A stretch of 64,000 bases of DNA from Candidatus Latescibacterota bacterium (GTDB taxonomy: Bacteria > JAAXHH01). Where the stretch lies: positions 62,001 to 126,000 of the forward strand of contig JAAXHH010000147.1 of assembly GCA_012270975.1 (NCBI GenBank), written 5' to 3'. Under the pieces are notes generated by a model. That model saw nothing but the letters and a program-made list of their open reading frames with translations. It made no database searches and was not told the origin of the DNA. Positions 35,279-43,541 of the stretch are shown here, in pieces (the first letter of the stretch is position 1; the number at the start of each line of letters is the position of its first letter). The translations under genes and the position numbers were made by a program.

Positions 35279-36337
35279 TCACTCGGCCGGTTCTCCTTCG
35301 CGCCCGGTAAGCACGGCCGCGGGTTGCGTTTCCCCGGCGCGTTTCTCCGCGACGAAATCGTGAAGTTCACGCCGGGAAAGGACGGACGTGGCCGGTTTCT
35401 GCACGATGACCGCCGCCGCGTCGTTGGCGAGCGCCCCCGCCTCCACAAGGGGAAGTCCCAGCGCCGCGCCGATGGCGAGTCCCGCCCGTACCGTGTCGCC
35501 GCAGCCGACCTTGTCCACGGGCTTTACCTGATGCCCACGCACGTGGAAGAACCCGCCCGCGCCCACGCCGCAGAGTCCGCGCGCGCCGAGCGTGACCACC
35601 GTGTTCCTGCAGCCCAGCGCGTCGTGCAGGCGCCGGCAGTCGGTTTCCAGCCGATCCGTGGAGAACCCGCCGATGAGTTCGGCGGCCTCGGCGGCATTCG
35701 GCGCGATGATGTCCACGCCTGTGAAGATCTCCCGGTTGCCCGGCTTGAAATCGACCACTACGGGGACCTCGTGGAGGCGGCATTCGCGGATGATCTGGCC
35801 GGCGTTCTCTACGGTAAAGACGCCCTTGGCGTAGTCGCTCAGGACCACCACGTCGGTTTCCGGCAGCGCGCGAAGGACTTCCTTCACCAGCGCGGCCGAG
35901 ATCCTTTCGCCCACCCGGTCGGTACACTCGGAATCCCGGCGCAACAGGTAGTCGTCGTCCAGGTAAAGCCGTACCTTGGTCGTGGTGGGCCGTCCGCCGT
36001 CCCGGATCAGGCCGTGGCGGATGGACGATCCGTCGGCGAGCTCCCGGATCTTGAAGTAATGTTCATCGTCGCCCGTCACGCCTACGAGGGTGGTGTGTAC
36101 GTCCAGGGAAGCCAGGTTGGCCGCCACGTTGCCCGCGCCGCCGAGTACCTTGATCGTCTCCTGCGCCTGGTAGGCCCGCTTCCCCGCCTTCTCCGAATCG
36201 ATGGGCTTGCTGTCCCCGGTCCGGCAGAACTCGTAGACGTCGAGCATGACGTCTCCGACTACGAGAGCGCGCAGTTCCGGCAACCGTTCGATGACCTCGA
36301 GTTCACTGCCGGGGTGGCTGGCTGGATTACGGTTCAT
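35279..36337 (-). CDS. PfkB kinase resembling the heptose 7-phosphate kinase domain (HldE/RfaE1-like)
   Basis: The 352-residue protein resembles the ADP-heptose pathway kinase: V-V-G-D-V-M-L-D-V-Y near the start, G-G-A-G-N-V-A-A-N at 66-74, V-L-S-D-Y-A-K-G at 165-172 and the terminal signature D-K-V-G-C-G-D-T-V with catalytic Asp281. The usual alanine of G-A-G-D is Cys279. The cytidylyltransferase half of HldE is absent, and no heptose isomerase or epimerase is near, so another sugar phosphate may be the substrate. Its ATG overlaps the HAD gene stop by 4 bases, so it is the third gene of an SMP-30/HAD/kinase operon. Confidence 0.8.
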   Translation of the reverse strand: MNRNPASHPGSELEVIERLPELRALVVGDVMLDVYEFCRTGDSKPIDSEKAGKRAYQAQETIKVLGGAGNVAANLASLDVHTTLVGVTGDDEHYFKIRELADGSSIRHGLIRDGGRPTTTKVRLYLDDDYLLRRDSECTDRVGERISAALVKEVLRALPETDVVVLSDYAKGVFTVENAGQIIRECRLHEVPVVVDFKPGNREIFTGVDIIAPNAAEAAELIGGFSTDRLETDCRRLHDALGCRNTVVTLGARGLCGVGAGGFFHVRGHQVKPVDKVGCGDTVRAGLAIGAALGLPLVEAGALANDAAAVIVQKPATSVLSRRELHDFVAEKRAGETQPAAVLTGREGEPAE

Positions 36338-37179
36338 GGGCTTCCCAGTTCGACGCCCTTCATCGACGCGATGCGGGCGATAAGGCCGGCCTGGTCGAGG
36401 ATGGCGTACCCGGCGTGGCGGGCCAGGGCATGGTCATCCGGTCCGATGTACCCCCAGGAAGCCAGCATCAGTTCCAGGGACGGCGCGTCGGCGTTACCGG
36501 GCTCGCCAGCGTTACCGGACACTTCGGCGTTGAAATGGGCGTCGAGTTCCTCCAGGTTGCCGATGGAGTCGTCGACGAATCCATATCGCTCCCGGCCGAA
36601 CCGCGCCTGGATCGCCTCCAGGTTCTCGATCTTGGTGGCCCCGTGGTCGCCCGCGTACACGTTCTCCGGCCGGACCGCCAGGCCGAAGTGGTGACACAGC
36701 GTCACGGTGGCTTCCCGGTTCTTGTTGGTCAGGATCACGATCCCTTCGGCGTCCTGCCCCTTCAATTCGTCCCAGACCGGCTGGTAGACCGTGTTGAGCG
36801 ACGGCCACTGGACGGGGTCATGGGCGACGAACCGCTTCCGCGCGGCGAAGAATTGGACCGTGCGCTCCTTCAGGGGAATGTCCGACGATTCGCGGATCGC
36901 CCGGTATTCCGCCGGTTCCAGCCGGTGATCGCCGGGCAGGCCGTCGTGCTCCACGCACCAGGCCATCAGGTTGATCGCGTCCCCGGCCGGCTGGACGTGG
37001 TACCGGTTGGTCATGAAGAGCGTGGCCGCGTTGCCGGGCAGATCGTCCGGAGAAGTGGCCAGTCCGCCGGTGACCGCATTGTAGGCCGTGATCGACATCT
37101 CCACGACGGAGTTCAGCAGGACCCCGTCGAAGTCGAATATGAGCATGGCCCCATTGTCGTTAGCGTGTAGACTCGTCAC
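36334..37179 (-). CDS. HAD family hydrolase
   Basis: The 281-residue protein has the HAD motif I D16-F-D18-G-V near its N-terminus, a T-N motif II (I-V-I-L-T-N-K-N) and a motif IV region G-F-V-D-D-S-I-G. It should be a phosphatase or related hydrolase of a small phosphorylated compound. The GTG at 37179 is chosen because it overlaps the stop of the upstream SMP-30 gene as GTGA, indicating coupling; an ATG 11 codons later is an alternative. Its stop overlaps the kinase ATG. An insert rich in Gly, Asn and Ala (about residue 215) is unusual. Confidence 0.8.
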   Translation of the reverse strand: MTSLHANDNGAMLIFDFDGVLLNSVVEMSITAYNAVTGGLATSPDDLPGNAATLFMTNRYHVQPAGDAINLMAWCVEHDGLPGDHRLEPAEYRAIRESSDIPLKERTVQFFAARKRFVAHDPVQWPSLNTVYQPVWDELKGQDAEGIVILTNKNREATVTLCHHFGLAVRPENVYAGDHGATKIENLEAIQARFGRERYGFVDDSIGNLEELDAHFNAEVSGNAGEPGNADAPSLELMLASWGYIGPDDHALARHAGYAILDQAGLIARIASMKGVELGSP

Positions 37180-38144
37180 GGCCGCTGCACTCCCTGGGCT
37201 TCGACGTAGAGGGCGTACAGGGATTGGCTGGCGGTCATGAACAGGCGGTTCTTTTTCACCCCGCCGAAACACAGGTTGGCGCAGGGCTCCGGCAGATGGA
37301 TCATGCCCAGTCTCTCGCCTTCCGGGGAGAAGCAGATCACGCCGTTCGTGTCCGGTCCGCCCCAGCCGGAGGCGGCCCACAGGTTGCCGTCCACGTCGGT
37401 CCGGACGCCGTCGGAGGAGGCCGGTTTCATGTCGGCGAATACGCGGGAACTCGTAGCACGGCCCCCTTCGATGTCCAGCACGCGGATGTGTGCGGGGCCC
37501 TCGGGGTCATGGGAAGCGCCTGTATCTACAACGTATAGATGTGATTCGTCTGGCGAGAAGCAGAGCCCGTTGGGTCTCAGGAAGTCATCGGCGATGACGG
37601 TCGCGCCGCCCGTGACCGGGTCCAGTCGATACACCCGGGTGGGCTGTTCGAATTCGGCCTTGTGCCCTTCGTAGTTCATCAGGATGCCGTACCCCGGGTC
37701 GGTGAACCAGACCGAGCCGTCGGAGTGCACCACCACGTCGTTCGGCGCGTTGAGCCGCTTGCCGTCGTACCGGTCGATCAGCACCGTGATCGTCCCGTCG
37801 TGTTCCGTGCGTGTCACCCGTCGTTTGTCGTGCTCGCAGGAGACCAGCCGCCCCTCGCGGTCCCGCGTGTTGCCGTTGGTGTTGTTGGACGGCTTGCGAA
37901 ATTCGGTCACCGCGCCGGTCTCTTCGTCCCAGCGCAGCAATCGATTGTTGGGTATGTCGCTCCAGACCAGGCATCGGGCGTCGCCGATCCAGACGGGGCC
38001 TTCCGACCACCGCGCCCCGGTGAACAGCCGCTCGATCCCGGCCGTGTGCAGCACGTAGGGTTTGAACCGGTCGTCTATGATTTCCACGTTGGGATCGGGA
38101 TAGCTCACGAGACCCCGGTCCCAGTCCCTGCCATGGCCGTTCAT
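37176..38144 (-). CDS. SMP-30/gluconolactonase family protein
   Basis: The 322-residue protein is a six-bladed propeller of the SMP-30/gluconolactonase/LRE family. Recognised features are E-G-P-V-W near residue 50 (metal glutamate), N-A-P-N-D-V-V-V-H in the third blade, L-R-P-N-G-L-C-F-S and S-D-G-V-R-T-D in later blades, where Asn and Asp ligands bind calcium or zinc. It likely hydrolyses a sugar lactone. The ATG at 38144 follows GGAG. Its stop overlaps the HAD gene start, so the unit may process one sugar acid, dephosphorylate an intermediate and phosphorylate another. Confidence 0.85.
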   Translation of the reverse strand: MNGHGRDWDRGLVSYPDPNVEIIDDRFKPYVLHTAGIERLFTGARWSEGPVWIGDARCLVWSDIPNNRLLRWDEETGAVTEFRKPSNNTNGNTRDREGRLVSCEHDKRRVTRTEHDGTITVLIDRYDGKRLNAPNDVVVHSDGSVWFTDPGYGILMNYEGHKAEFEQPTRVYRLDPVTGGATVIADDFLRPNGLCFSPDESHLYVVDTGASHDPEGPAHIRVLDIEGGRATSSRVFADMKPASSDGVRTDVDGNLWAASGWGGPDTNGVICFSPEGERLGMIHLPEPCANLCFGGVKKNRLFMTASQSLYALYVEAQGVQRP

Positions 38145-38363
38145 ACGTGCTCCATGTTGAGGTGTGCCGCGTTCCTTCCGCGGGTCAGGCCGCGAAGTAT
38201 CTTGGCAGCCACCAGGCCGCGGCGCATCAACGGGCGCCCGCACATCGACGCGTATGCCCGGTTACCCTGTCGGACCAGCCTGTCCGGCCCATCCGGCCGG
38301 CATCGACGCAACCGCACAAGATATGTTGAAACAGGCCCTTAAACAAGCAAGAAATGGCTGGTA

Positions 38364-39050
38364 TCAGGTCCCGCGCGTGTCCCCGTAGAGGTCGATATGT
38401 ACCCGCGGGCAGTACCGGAAGCCGCGGGATTTGCAGGCCTCGGCAACCCATGCGCCGCGGCTGCTCAACTCCTCCACGGACCGGCCCTGTGGCATGAGAA
38501 GCACTCGGGTCCGGTCCACATTATCCAGTTTCGCAATGAGCGATTCCACTTCGTCCAGGTCTTCCTGGCGGTCGACCACGAACTTCAGCTGGTAGGGATA
38601 GGCCGCCATGAACCTGCCAAGCACGGGCAGGTTGATCCGCAGTTTTTCGTGGTTACGGGCGTATTTGCCGTCCTCCTCGGACCAGGGCGTGGAATTGGAC
38701 AGCTTGGGGCTGAGAGAGGCCAGATCACAGCGCAGGTCGGCGTACACGGTGCCGGCAGTCTCGATGGTCACGTGGTATCCCGCGTCGCCGAGTTTTTCGG
38801 TCAGTTCGGGCAGATCCTTCATGAGGAGCGGTTCCCCGCCCGTTATCACCGCGTGACGGGAGGGGAATCTTGCGATGTCCGCCATGATCCCGTCCACGGA
38901 GCACTCGTCGCCCTCGGGCGACCACGACGTGTAGGGCGTGTCGCACCAGCGGCAGCGCAGGTTGCATCCCGAGGTGCGGATGAACACGGAGGGGACCCCG
39001 GTCAGCAGCCCCTCGCCCTGGATGGAATGAAAGATCTCTGAAATGAACAT
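38364..39050 (-). CDS. queE: 7-carboxy-7-deazaguanine synthase QueE
   Basis: The 228-residue radical SAM enzyme has the start E-I-F-H-S-I-Q-G-E-G typical for QueE and the cluster motif C29-x3-C33-x2-C36 (C-N-L-R-C-R-W-C-D-T). The I-T-G-G-E-P-L stretch binds SAM. It converts 6-carboxy-tetrahydropterin to 7-carboxy-7-deazaguanine in queuosine and deazapurine synthesis. QueC, QueD and QueF are not in the window, so the pathway is scattered. No ribosome site is seen before the ATG. I see no preQ1 riboswitch in the short upstream gap. Confidence 0.9.
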   Translation of the reverse strand: MFISEIFHSIQGEGLLTGVPSVFIRTSGCNLRCRWCDTPYTSWSPEGDECSVDGIMADIARFPSRHAVITGGEPLLMKDLPELTEKLGDAGYHVTIETAGTVYADLRCDLASLSPKLSNSTPWSEEDGKYARNHEKLRINLPVLGRFMAAYPYQLKFVVDRQEDLDEVESLIAKLDNVDRTRVLLMPQGRSVEELSSRGAWVAEACKSRGFRYCPRVHIDLYGDTRGT

Positions 39051-39244
39051 GGTCTGTACGCCGCCCCGTGCTTGACACCCCCTTCTACCGGGAATATATA
39101 GAGCGTGGACCGGTTTTCAAAGTGTCGCGGGCGGTCCTGGGCCGCCTTGGTGTGCCGCGGGTAGGCCAGGTCCCGCATTCGTGCGTGGCGGGCAAGCCAG
39201 GAACGCCCCCGGCCGTGGCGGAGGAGTCATTCGGAGGCGTCATC

Positions 39245-40375
39245 ATGGAAGGACCACGGGGACTCGAACCGCGGGAGTTCAAATCGCTCTGCACGCTCGT
39301 CAACACCGTTTTCCGCGGCGACGGCGTGGGACGCATGGAGGAGCAGTATCCGCTGCTCTTTGCACCGGAGAACTACGACCATCTACTCGTCATGGTCGAC
39401 GACGGCGCCGTGGTCTCCCACGTGGGTGCGTTGACGCGGGACATCTCGGTGCTCGGGTGCCGGATGTCCACGATGAGCATCGGCGCGGTCGCGACCTATG
39501 AATCGCACCGGGGACGAGGACTGGCGACGCAGTTGATGGAAGCGGCGGTCCGAAAAGCCGTCGAACAGGACGCCGTGCTCATGCCCATTTCAGGAGGCAG
39601 GGGACTCTACACGCGCCTGGGTGCAAAGCGCATCGGCCAGTACGCACTCTACACCGTCCCCCGCGACCTTCTGGCCCCCGGCGAAGCGGATATCCGTCGG
39701 GTGGAAGCGGAGGATCTGCACGAACTGACGCGCCTGTATGCGGAGGAGCCCAGCCGATACGTGCGATCGACAGCCGATCTGAGGATGGCGGTCGATGCCG
39801 CATGGATCTGCGACCGAGACGGGGAAACCGTGGTGATCAGCGAGGACGGCCGCCCGGTGGCCTACGCGGGCATCCAGAAGCGCCGGCCCGACCGGGAAGA
39901 CGAAGCCCGCAGGGCCAGGCTAGCCGAGATCGCGGGCTCGCGGTCCGCGCTGTTGCGCGCGTTGCCCTGCCTGTACGACCGCTACGGCGTGGATTACCTC
40001 GAAATAGTGACCACGGCGTCCGACATCGAACTGGCCTCCCTGCTCCGGCCCCACGGCGTGACCGCGGCGCCCCAGGGATTCACGGGTACGGTACTCGTCC
40101 TTCAACCGGAACGGCTGCTGCAGGTATTCGAGGATTACATCACGGACGTACTCGGCCTGGGCGTATTGACTTGGGAGGTGTCAGCAGACTCGGTGGTATT
40201 TCGATGCGGCGGAAAGGACCATGCCGTGGCAACGAGTGACCTTGGCGCCCTCGTCTTCGGCGTGGTGCCGCCCGATGAGGATCCAATCGATACGTTTCCC
40301 ACAGGGCTGCTCCGGACCGCGCTGGAGAGTGTATTCCCCGTCCAGCTGCCCTGGTACGGTTTCAACTTCGTCTGA
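39245..40375 (+). CDS. GNAT family N-acetyltransferase (Eis-like layout)
   Basis: The 376-residue protein has an N-terminal GNAT domain with the acetyl-CoA motif H-R-G-R-G-L-A-T-Q-L at about 88-97, preceded by the strand A-V-A-T-Y. Its length and a C-terminal region (about 290-376) resemble proteins with a second GNAT lobe and an SCP2-like end, as in Eis. GGAGG stands 7 bases before the ATG at 39245; the longer open frame upstream is not protein-like. The acceptor is unknown. It is divergent from queE and convergent to the CocE hydrolase gene. Confidence 0.75.
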   Translation: MEGPRGLEPREFKSLCTLVNTVFRGDGVGRMEEQYPLLFAPENYDHLLVMVDDGAVVSHVGALTRDISVLGCRMSTMSIGAVATYESHRGRGLATQLMEAAVRKAVEQDAVLMPISGGRGLYTRLGAKRIGQYALYTVPRDLLAPGEADIRRVEAEDLHELTRLYAEEPSRYVRSTADLRMAVDAAWICDRDGETVVISEDGRPVAYAGIQKRRPDREDEARRARLAEIAGSRSALLRALPCLYDRYGVDYLEIVTTASDIELASLLRPHGVTAAPQGFTGTVLVLQPERLLQVFEDYITDVLGLGVLTWEVSADSVVFRCGGKDHAVATSDLGALVFGVVPPDEDPIDTFPTGLLRTALESVFPVQLPWYGFNFV

Positions 40376-40421
40376 TGGACCGCGTCGGTCATCTCGTTTC
40401 GGCCGCGCGACCACCCTATCT

Positions 40422-42305
40422 TCACTCAAGCAACTTCATTCTCAGATGGGAAGGTGCGCTCCGGGAGAAATACACCCGGTGCGTGGCCGTCTGATAGTCT
40501 TCTTCCTTCGCCTCGTAGATACTCGGTACCCAGGTTTGGGGATTGCGGTCCACCATGGGGAACCAGGTGCTCTGTACCTGGACCATCATGCGGTGCCCCG
40601 CCCTGAACGTGTGGGCCACGTCCTGCATGTCGAATTCGATATGCGTAACACTGCCCGGCCGCATGGGTTCGGGATAGGTGAAACTGTTCCGGTACCGCGC
40701 CCGCATGACCTCGCCCCGCACCATGAGCTGGAACCCGCCCATCTTCACGTTCATGGGGTTCTCTCCCGCGTAGCTCGCCGTATCGGGGTACACGTCGATC
40801 AGCTTGACGATGAAATCCGCGTCCTCCCCCGTCGTGGACACGTACAGGTTTGCGAACAGATCGCCGGCCACGGTGACGTCCTCCTGCAGCACATCCGACT
40901 CGAAGACCAACACGTCGGTCCGTGACGCCGCGAACCGCTGGTCCTGGATGAGGTACCGGTCGTCCCTGTTGATGACGACCTGGGAAGTGTGGGGCACCGG
41001 TTTCTCCGGATCGCTCACGTACTCGGCGTAGTCGTCCACGCCCGCAGGCCGGTCGAAGGACAGGCCGCCGCCGGGCGCCAGGTAGAGGTTCGCTTCGCGC
41101 GCTTCCCGGGGCGGCCAGTGGTCGAAAGCGTGCCACTGGTTCGACCCCGTGACGAAGATGCTGGCTTCAGGCAGCTCCGGATCGGGGCCGTCTTTCAGGT
41201 AGTGGTTGAAGAAGGGCAGTTCGATGGATTCCCGGTAATGCACCGCCGTGGGCTGGTCGAAATAGATGTCCTGGTACCGCAGGCCGCTGCCCCGCGCCCA
41301 CCCCCCGTGCCACCACGGTCCCATGACGAGGTGGTTCACGATGCCCCGATTGTTGTCTTCGACTGTCGCGTACGTCTTCAACGGGCCGTACAGGTCCTGG
41401 GCGTCGAAGAACCCGCCTACCACGAGCACCGCCGGCCTGACGTCTCTCAGGTGGGGCAGCGGCGTGCGGGCCTGCCAGAACTCGTCGTAGTCCGGATGCT
41501 CCATCATGGCGTTCCAGATCTTGTTCTCTCCGTGCAGGTATTTCTCGTTGACGTTTGACAGGGGCCCGAGATCGAGGTACCACCGGTAGCCGTCCGGCGT
41601 GCCGTAATCGCGGAAGCCCGTGGCCCGCTGAGTCGTGGGCGCGGGGCGCGGCTGGCCGTAGAAGGACAGGAAACTGAAGCTGGCCTGCAGCTGGAACGCG
41701 CCGTTGTGGTGGCGGTCGTCGCCGATCCACCAGTCGGTCACCGGCGCCTGGGGCGACACGATCTTCACGGCGGGATGGGCGTCGATCAGGGCGTGGGTGG
41801 CGTAGAAACCCGGCGCCGAAATGCCCCATACACCCACACGGCCGTTGTGATTGGGCACGTTTTCGAGCAGCCAGGATACCGTATCGTAGGTATCGGTGCT
41901 CTCGTCGATGTCGGTGTCCGACGCCTTGTCCGAGTTGTGGGGACGCACGGCCTCGAATTCCCCTTCCGACATCATCCGGCCGCGCACGTCCTGGTAGACA
42001 ATGATGTACCCGTCGCGGGCGAAGAGCATGGACGGGCCGATGCGCGTCTTGTACGACGCCCCGTAAGGCGCCACGCTGTAGGGCGTGCGCTGCAGCAGGA
42101 TGGGATAGGTCCGCGAATCGTCCTTAGGCACGTAGATGGAGGTGAACAGCCTGGCCCCGTCGCGCATGGGGACGTACCGCTCCATCTTCTCGTAGTTCTG
42201 GACGATGTACCGCGCATCGGCGTTGGCCTGGCCGAACACGGGACCGGGCAGTAGGAAGAGAACCAGCAGGCCGACGAAGAAGACGGGACAGGGTACGGGT
42301 TTCAT
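40422..42305 (-). CDS. Exported CocE/NonD family hydrolase (X-Pro dipeptidyl-peptidase S15 type)
   Basis: The 627-residue enzyme has a signal peptide (residues 1-25, ending V-F-G-Q). The alpha/beta-hydrolase part has the nucleophile elbow G161-I-S163-A-P-G, with Ala in place of the usual Tyr after serine, Asp301 in G-G-F-F-D-A-Q-D, and His333 in W-W-H-G-G. The C-terminal jelly-roll domain (about 400-627) matches the PepX C-terminal fold. Members hydrolyse esters, acyl amides or X-Pro peptides; the substrate is unknown. AAAGGAG precedes the ATG. It is 33 bases after a DnaJ-domain gene on the same strand. Confidence 0.9.
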   Translation of the reverse strand: MKPVPCPVFFVGLLVLFLLPGPVFGQANADARYIVQNYEKMERYVPMRDGARLFTSIYVPKDDSRTYPILLQRTPYSVAPYGASYKTRIGPSMLFARDGYIIVYQDVRGRMMSEGEFEAVRPHNSDKASDTDIDESTDTYDTVSWLLENVPNHNGRVGVWGISAPGFYATHALIDAHPAVKIVSPQAPVTDWWIGDDRHHNGAFQLQASFSFLSFYGQPRPAPTTQRATGFRDYGTPDGYRWYLDLGPLSNVNEKYLHGENKIWNAMMEHPDYDEFWQARTPLPHLRDVRPAVLVVGGFFDAQDLYGPLKTYATVEDNNRGIVNHLVMGPWWHGGWARGSGLRYQDIYFDQPTAVHYRESIELPFFNHYLKDGPDPELPEASIFVTGSNQWHAFDHWPPREAREANLYLAPGGGLSFDRPAGVDDYAEYVSDPEKPVPHTSQVVINRDDRYLIQDQRFAASRTDVLVFESDVLQEDVTVAGDLFANLYVSTTGEDADFIVKLIDVYPDTASYAGENPMNVKMGGFQLMVRGEVMRARYRNSFTYPEPMRPGSVTHIEFDMQDVAHTFRAGHRMMVQVQSTWFPMVDRNPQTWVPSIYEAKEEDYQTATHRVYFSRSAPSHLRMKLLE

Positions 42306-42338
42306 GGGCAACTCCTTTAGACGGTTTCCGCCGGAAGA

Positions 42339-42785
42339 TCAAGAACGGCCCTTGTCCGTCAGCCGCTCATAGGCATCCACGACCTCGATGAAGGCGTCGT
42401 GATCGCCGCCATGGTCCGGGTGGTGGACCTGGGCCAGTTCCCGGTACCGCCGCTTGATGTCCTGGAGCGTCGCGGAGGGCGGCAGGCCGAGGAGGGAGAG
42501 CAGTCCCGGATCATAGGCGTCGGCCATGGACAGGCCGTGTTCCTTGAAATACTGGAAATAGACGCGGTAGAAGAAGGCCTCGTAGACTTTCTTGATCTCG
42601 TCGTGGTCCATACTCGCCAGCCGGTTCAGGGGATACGCGACCCGGTCGTCGTTCGCGGTCCGCGTGGAGAAGAAGGCGTCCCAGATCAATGTCTGATGGT
42701 CCTCCCGTGGGCGGGTCCTGAACCGGATGCGGCACTCGGTCTGCTTGAGTTGACGCAATTTGCGTTTCAGCTGGGGAATGGTCAT
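42339..42785 (-). CDS. DnaJ-domain protein with C-terminal J domain
   Basis: The 148-residue protein ends in a J domain (about residues 92-145) with L-G-L-P-P-S-A-T-L-Q-D-I-K-R-R-Y and the H122-P-D124 loop that stimulates DnaK ATPase. The N-terminal 85 residues are helical, charged and of unknown family. It probably recruits DnaK to a specific client. The ATG at 42785 is used; the ribosome site is weak and a longer frame exists. It lies between an HAD hydrolase gene and the CocE hydrolase gene on the same strand. Confidence 0.75.
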   Translation of the reverse strand: MTIPQLKRKLRQLKQTECRIRFRTRPREDHQTLIWDAFFSTRTANDDRVAYPLNRLASMDHDEIKKVYEAFFYRVYFQYFKEHGLSMADAYDPGLLSLLGLPPSATLQDIKRRYRELAQVHHPDHGGDHDAFIEVVDAYERLTDKGRS

Positions 42786-42857
42786 GGCGTGGTCCGGAGA
42801 TAGACAGGATATTGGACACGCTGTTGGACTTGTCGCGGCCAAACAGCCCAACTCGGG

Positions 42858-43529
42858 CTAATTCAACATGGACGGCAGGCTTTCCATCGATTCCGCCCGG
42901 GGCAGGGGATGGTCCCAGGGCCATGCCACTTCCTGCCGCAGATACCAGGCCGCCTGGATGGGCTTCATGCCGGCGGATGCCGCGCCGCGCAGTTCGTCAA
43001 AGCCCCCGTCCCCTACGAAGTACGCGTCGGACGGCCGGATATTCATGCGAGCGCAGGCGAGATCGTAGATCTTTCTGTCCGGTTTCATCATCCCGACATT
43101 GCAGGAAAACACCACGTCGTCCACGTGACCCCGAAGCGGGCAGGCATTCCACGCAAGCGCTTCCTCGGGCATGGCGTTGCTGATGATACCGATGCCGAAC
43201 CCCAGGGTCCTGACCTTATTCAGCAATTCAAATACACCGGGATCGACCTTCGATAGAACGCGCTTCTTACACAGTTCGTACTCACGGGCTATCTCGGCGA
43301 TTTCACGGTCCGAGGCCGGCGATCCGACCTCATCCCGGATGTGTGAGAACATAGCGGTGAAATCCGGAAACCCGCCGGTCATGACGCGATCGCCGAAGTC
43401 CACCCAATACCTTGACAGCCGATCCTGCGTGGTGCGCAGTTTCACGTAATTCGGGGTTCTTGACTGGTACGCGCTTCGTGTCTTTTCGGTGATCAGCGTT
43501 TCGAACAGATCGAAGAAGACGGTCTTCAT
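42858..43529 (-). CDS. HAD family hydrolase
   Basis: The 223-residue protein has HAD motif I as F-F-D7-L-F-E-T-L, where Asp7 is the nucleophile and the usual second Asp is replaced by Phe, as in some haloacid dehalogenase-type members. Motif II is I-I-S-N-A near 115, a lysine occurs in M-M-K-P-D-R-K, and motif IV is Y-F-V-G-D-G-G-F-D-E. The substrate is unknown; it may be a phosphatase or dehalogenase. Only 12 bases separate it from the IMP dehydrogenase gene upstream, so the two are probably co-transcribed. Confidence 0.8.
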   Translation of the reverse strand: MKTVFFDLFETLITEKTRSAYQSRTPNYVKLRTTQDRLSRYWVDFGDRVMTGGFPDFTAMFSHIRDEVGSPASDREIAEIAREYELCKKRVLSKVDPGVFELLNKVRTLGFGIGIISNAMPEEALAWNACPLRGHVDDVVFSCNVGMMKPDRKIYDLACARMNIRPSDAYFVGDGGFDELRGAASAGMKPIQAAWYLRQEVAWPWDHPLPRAESMESLPSMLN

Positions 43530-43541
43530 CGCGCCTCGTTA

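Noticed and set aside
39256-39272. A tRNA-like GGGACTCGAACC word
   Set aside because: It is within the first codons of the GNAT gene, after a good ribosome site, and lacks the rest of a tRNA.
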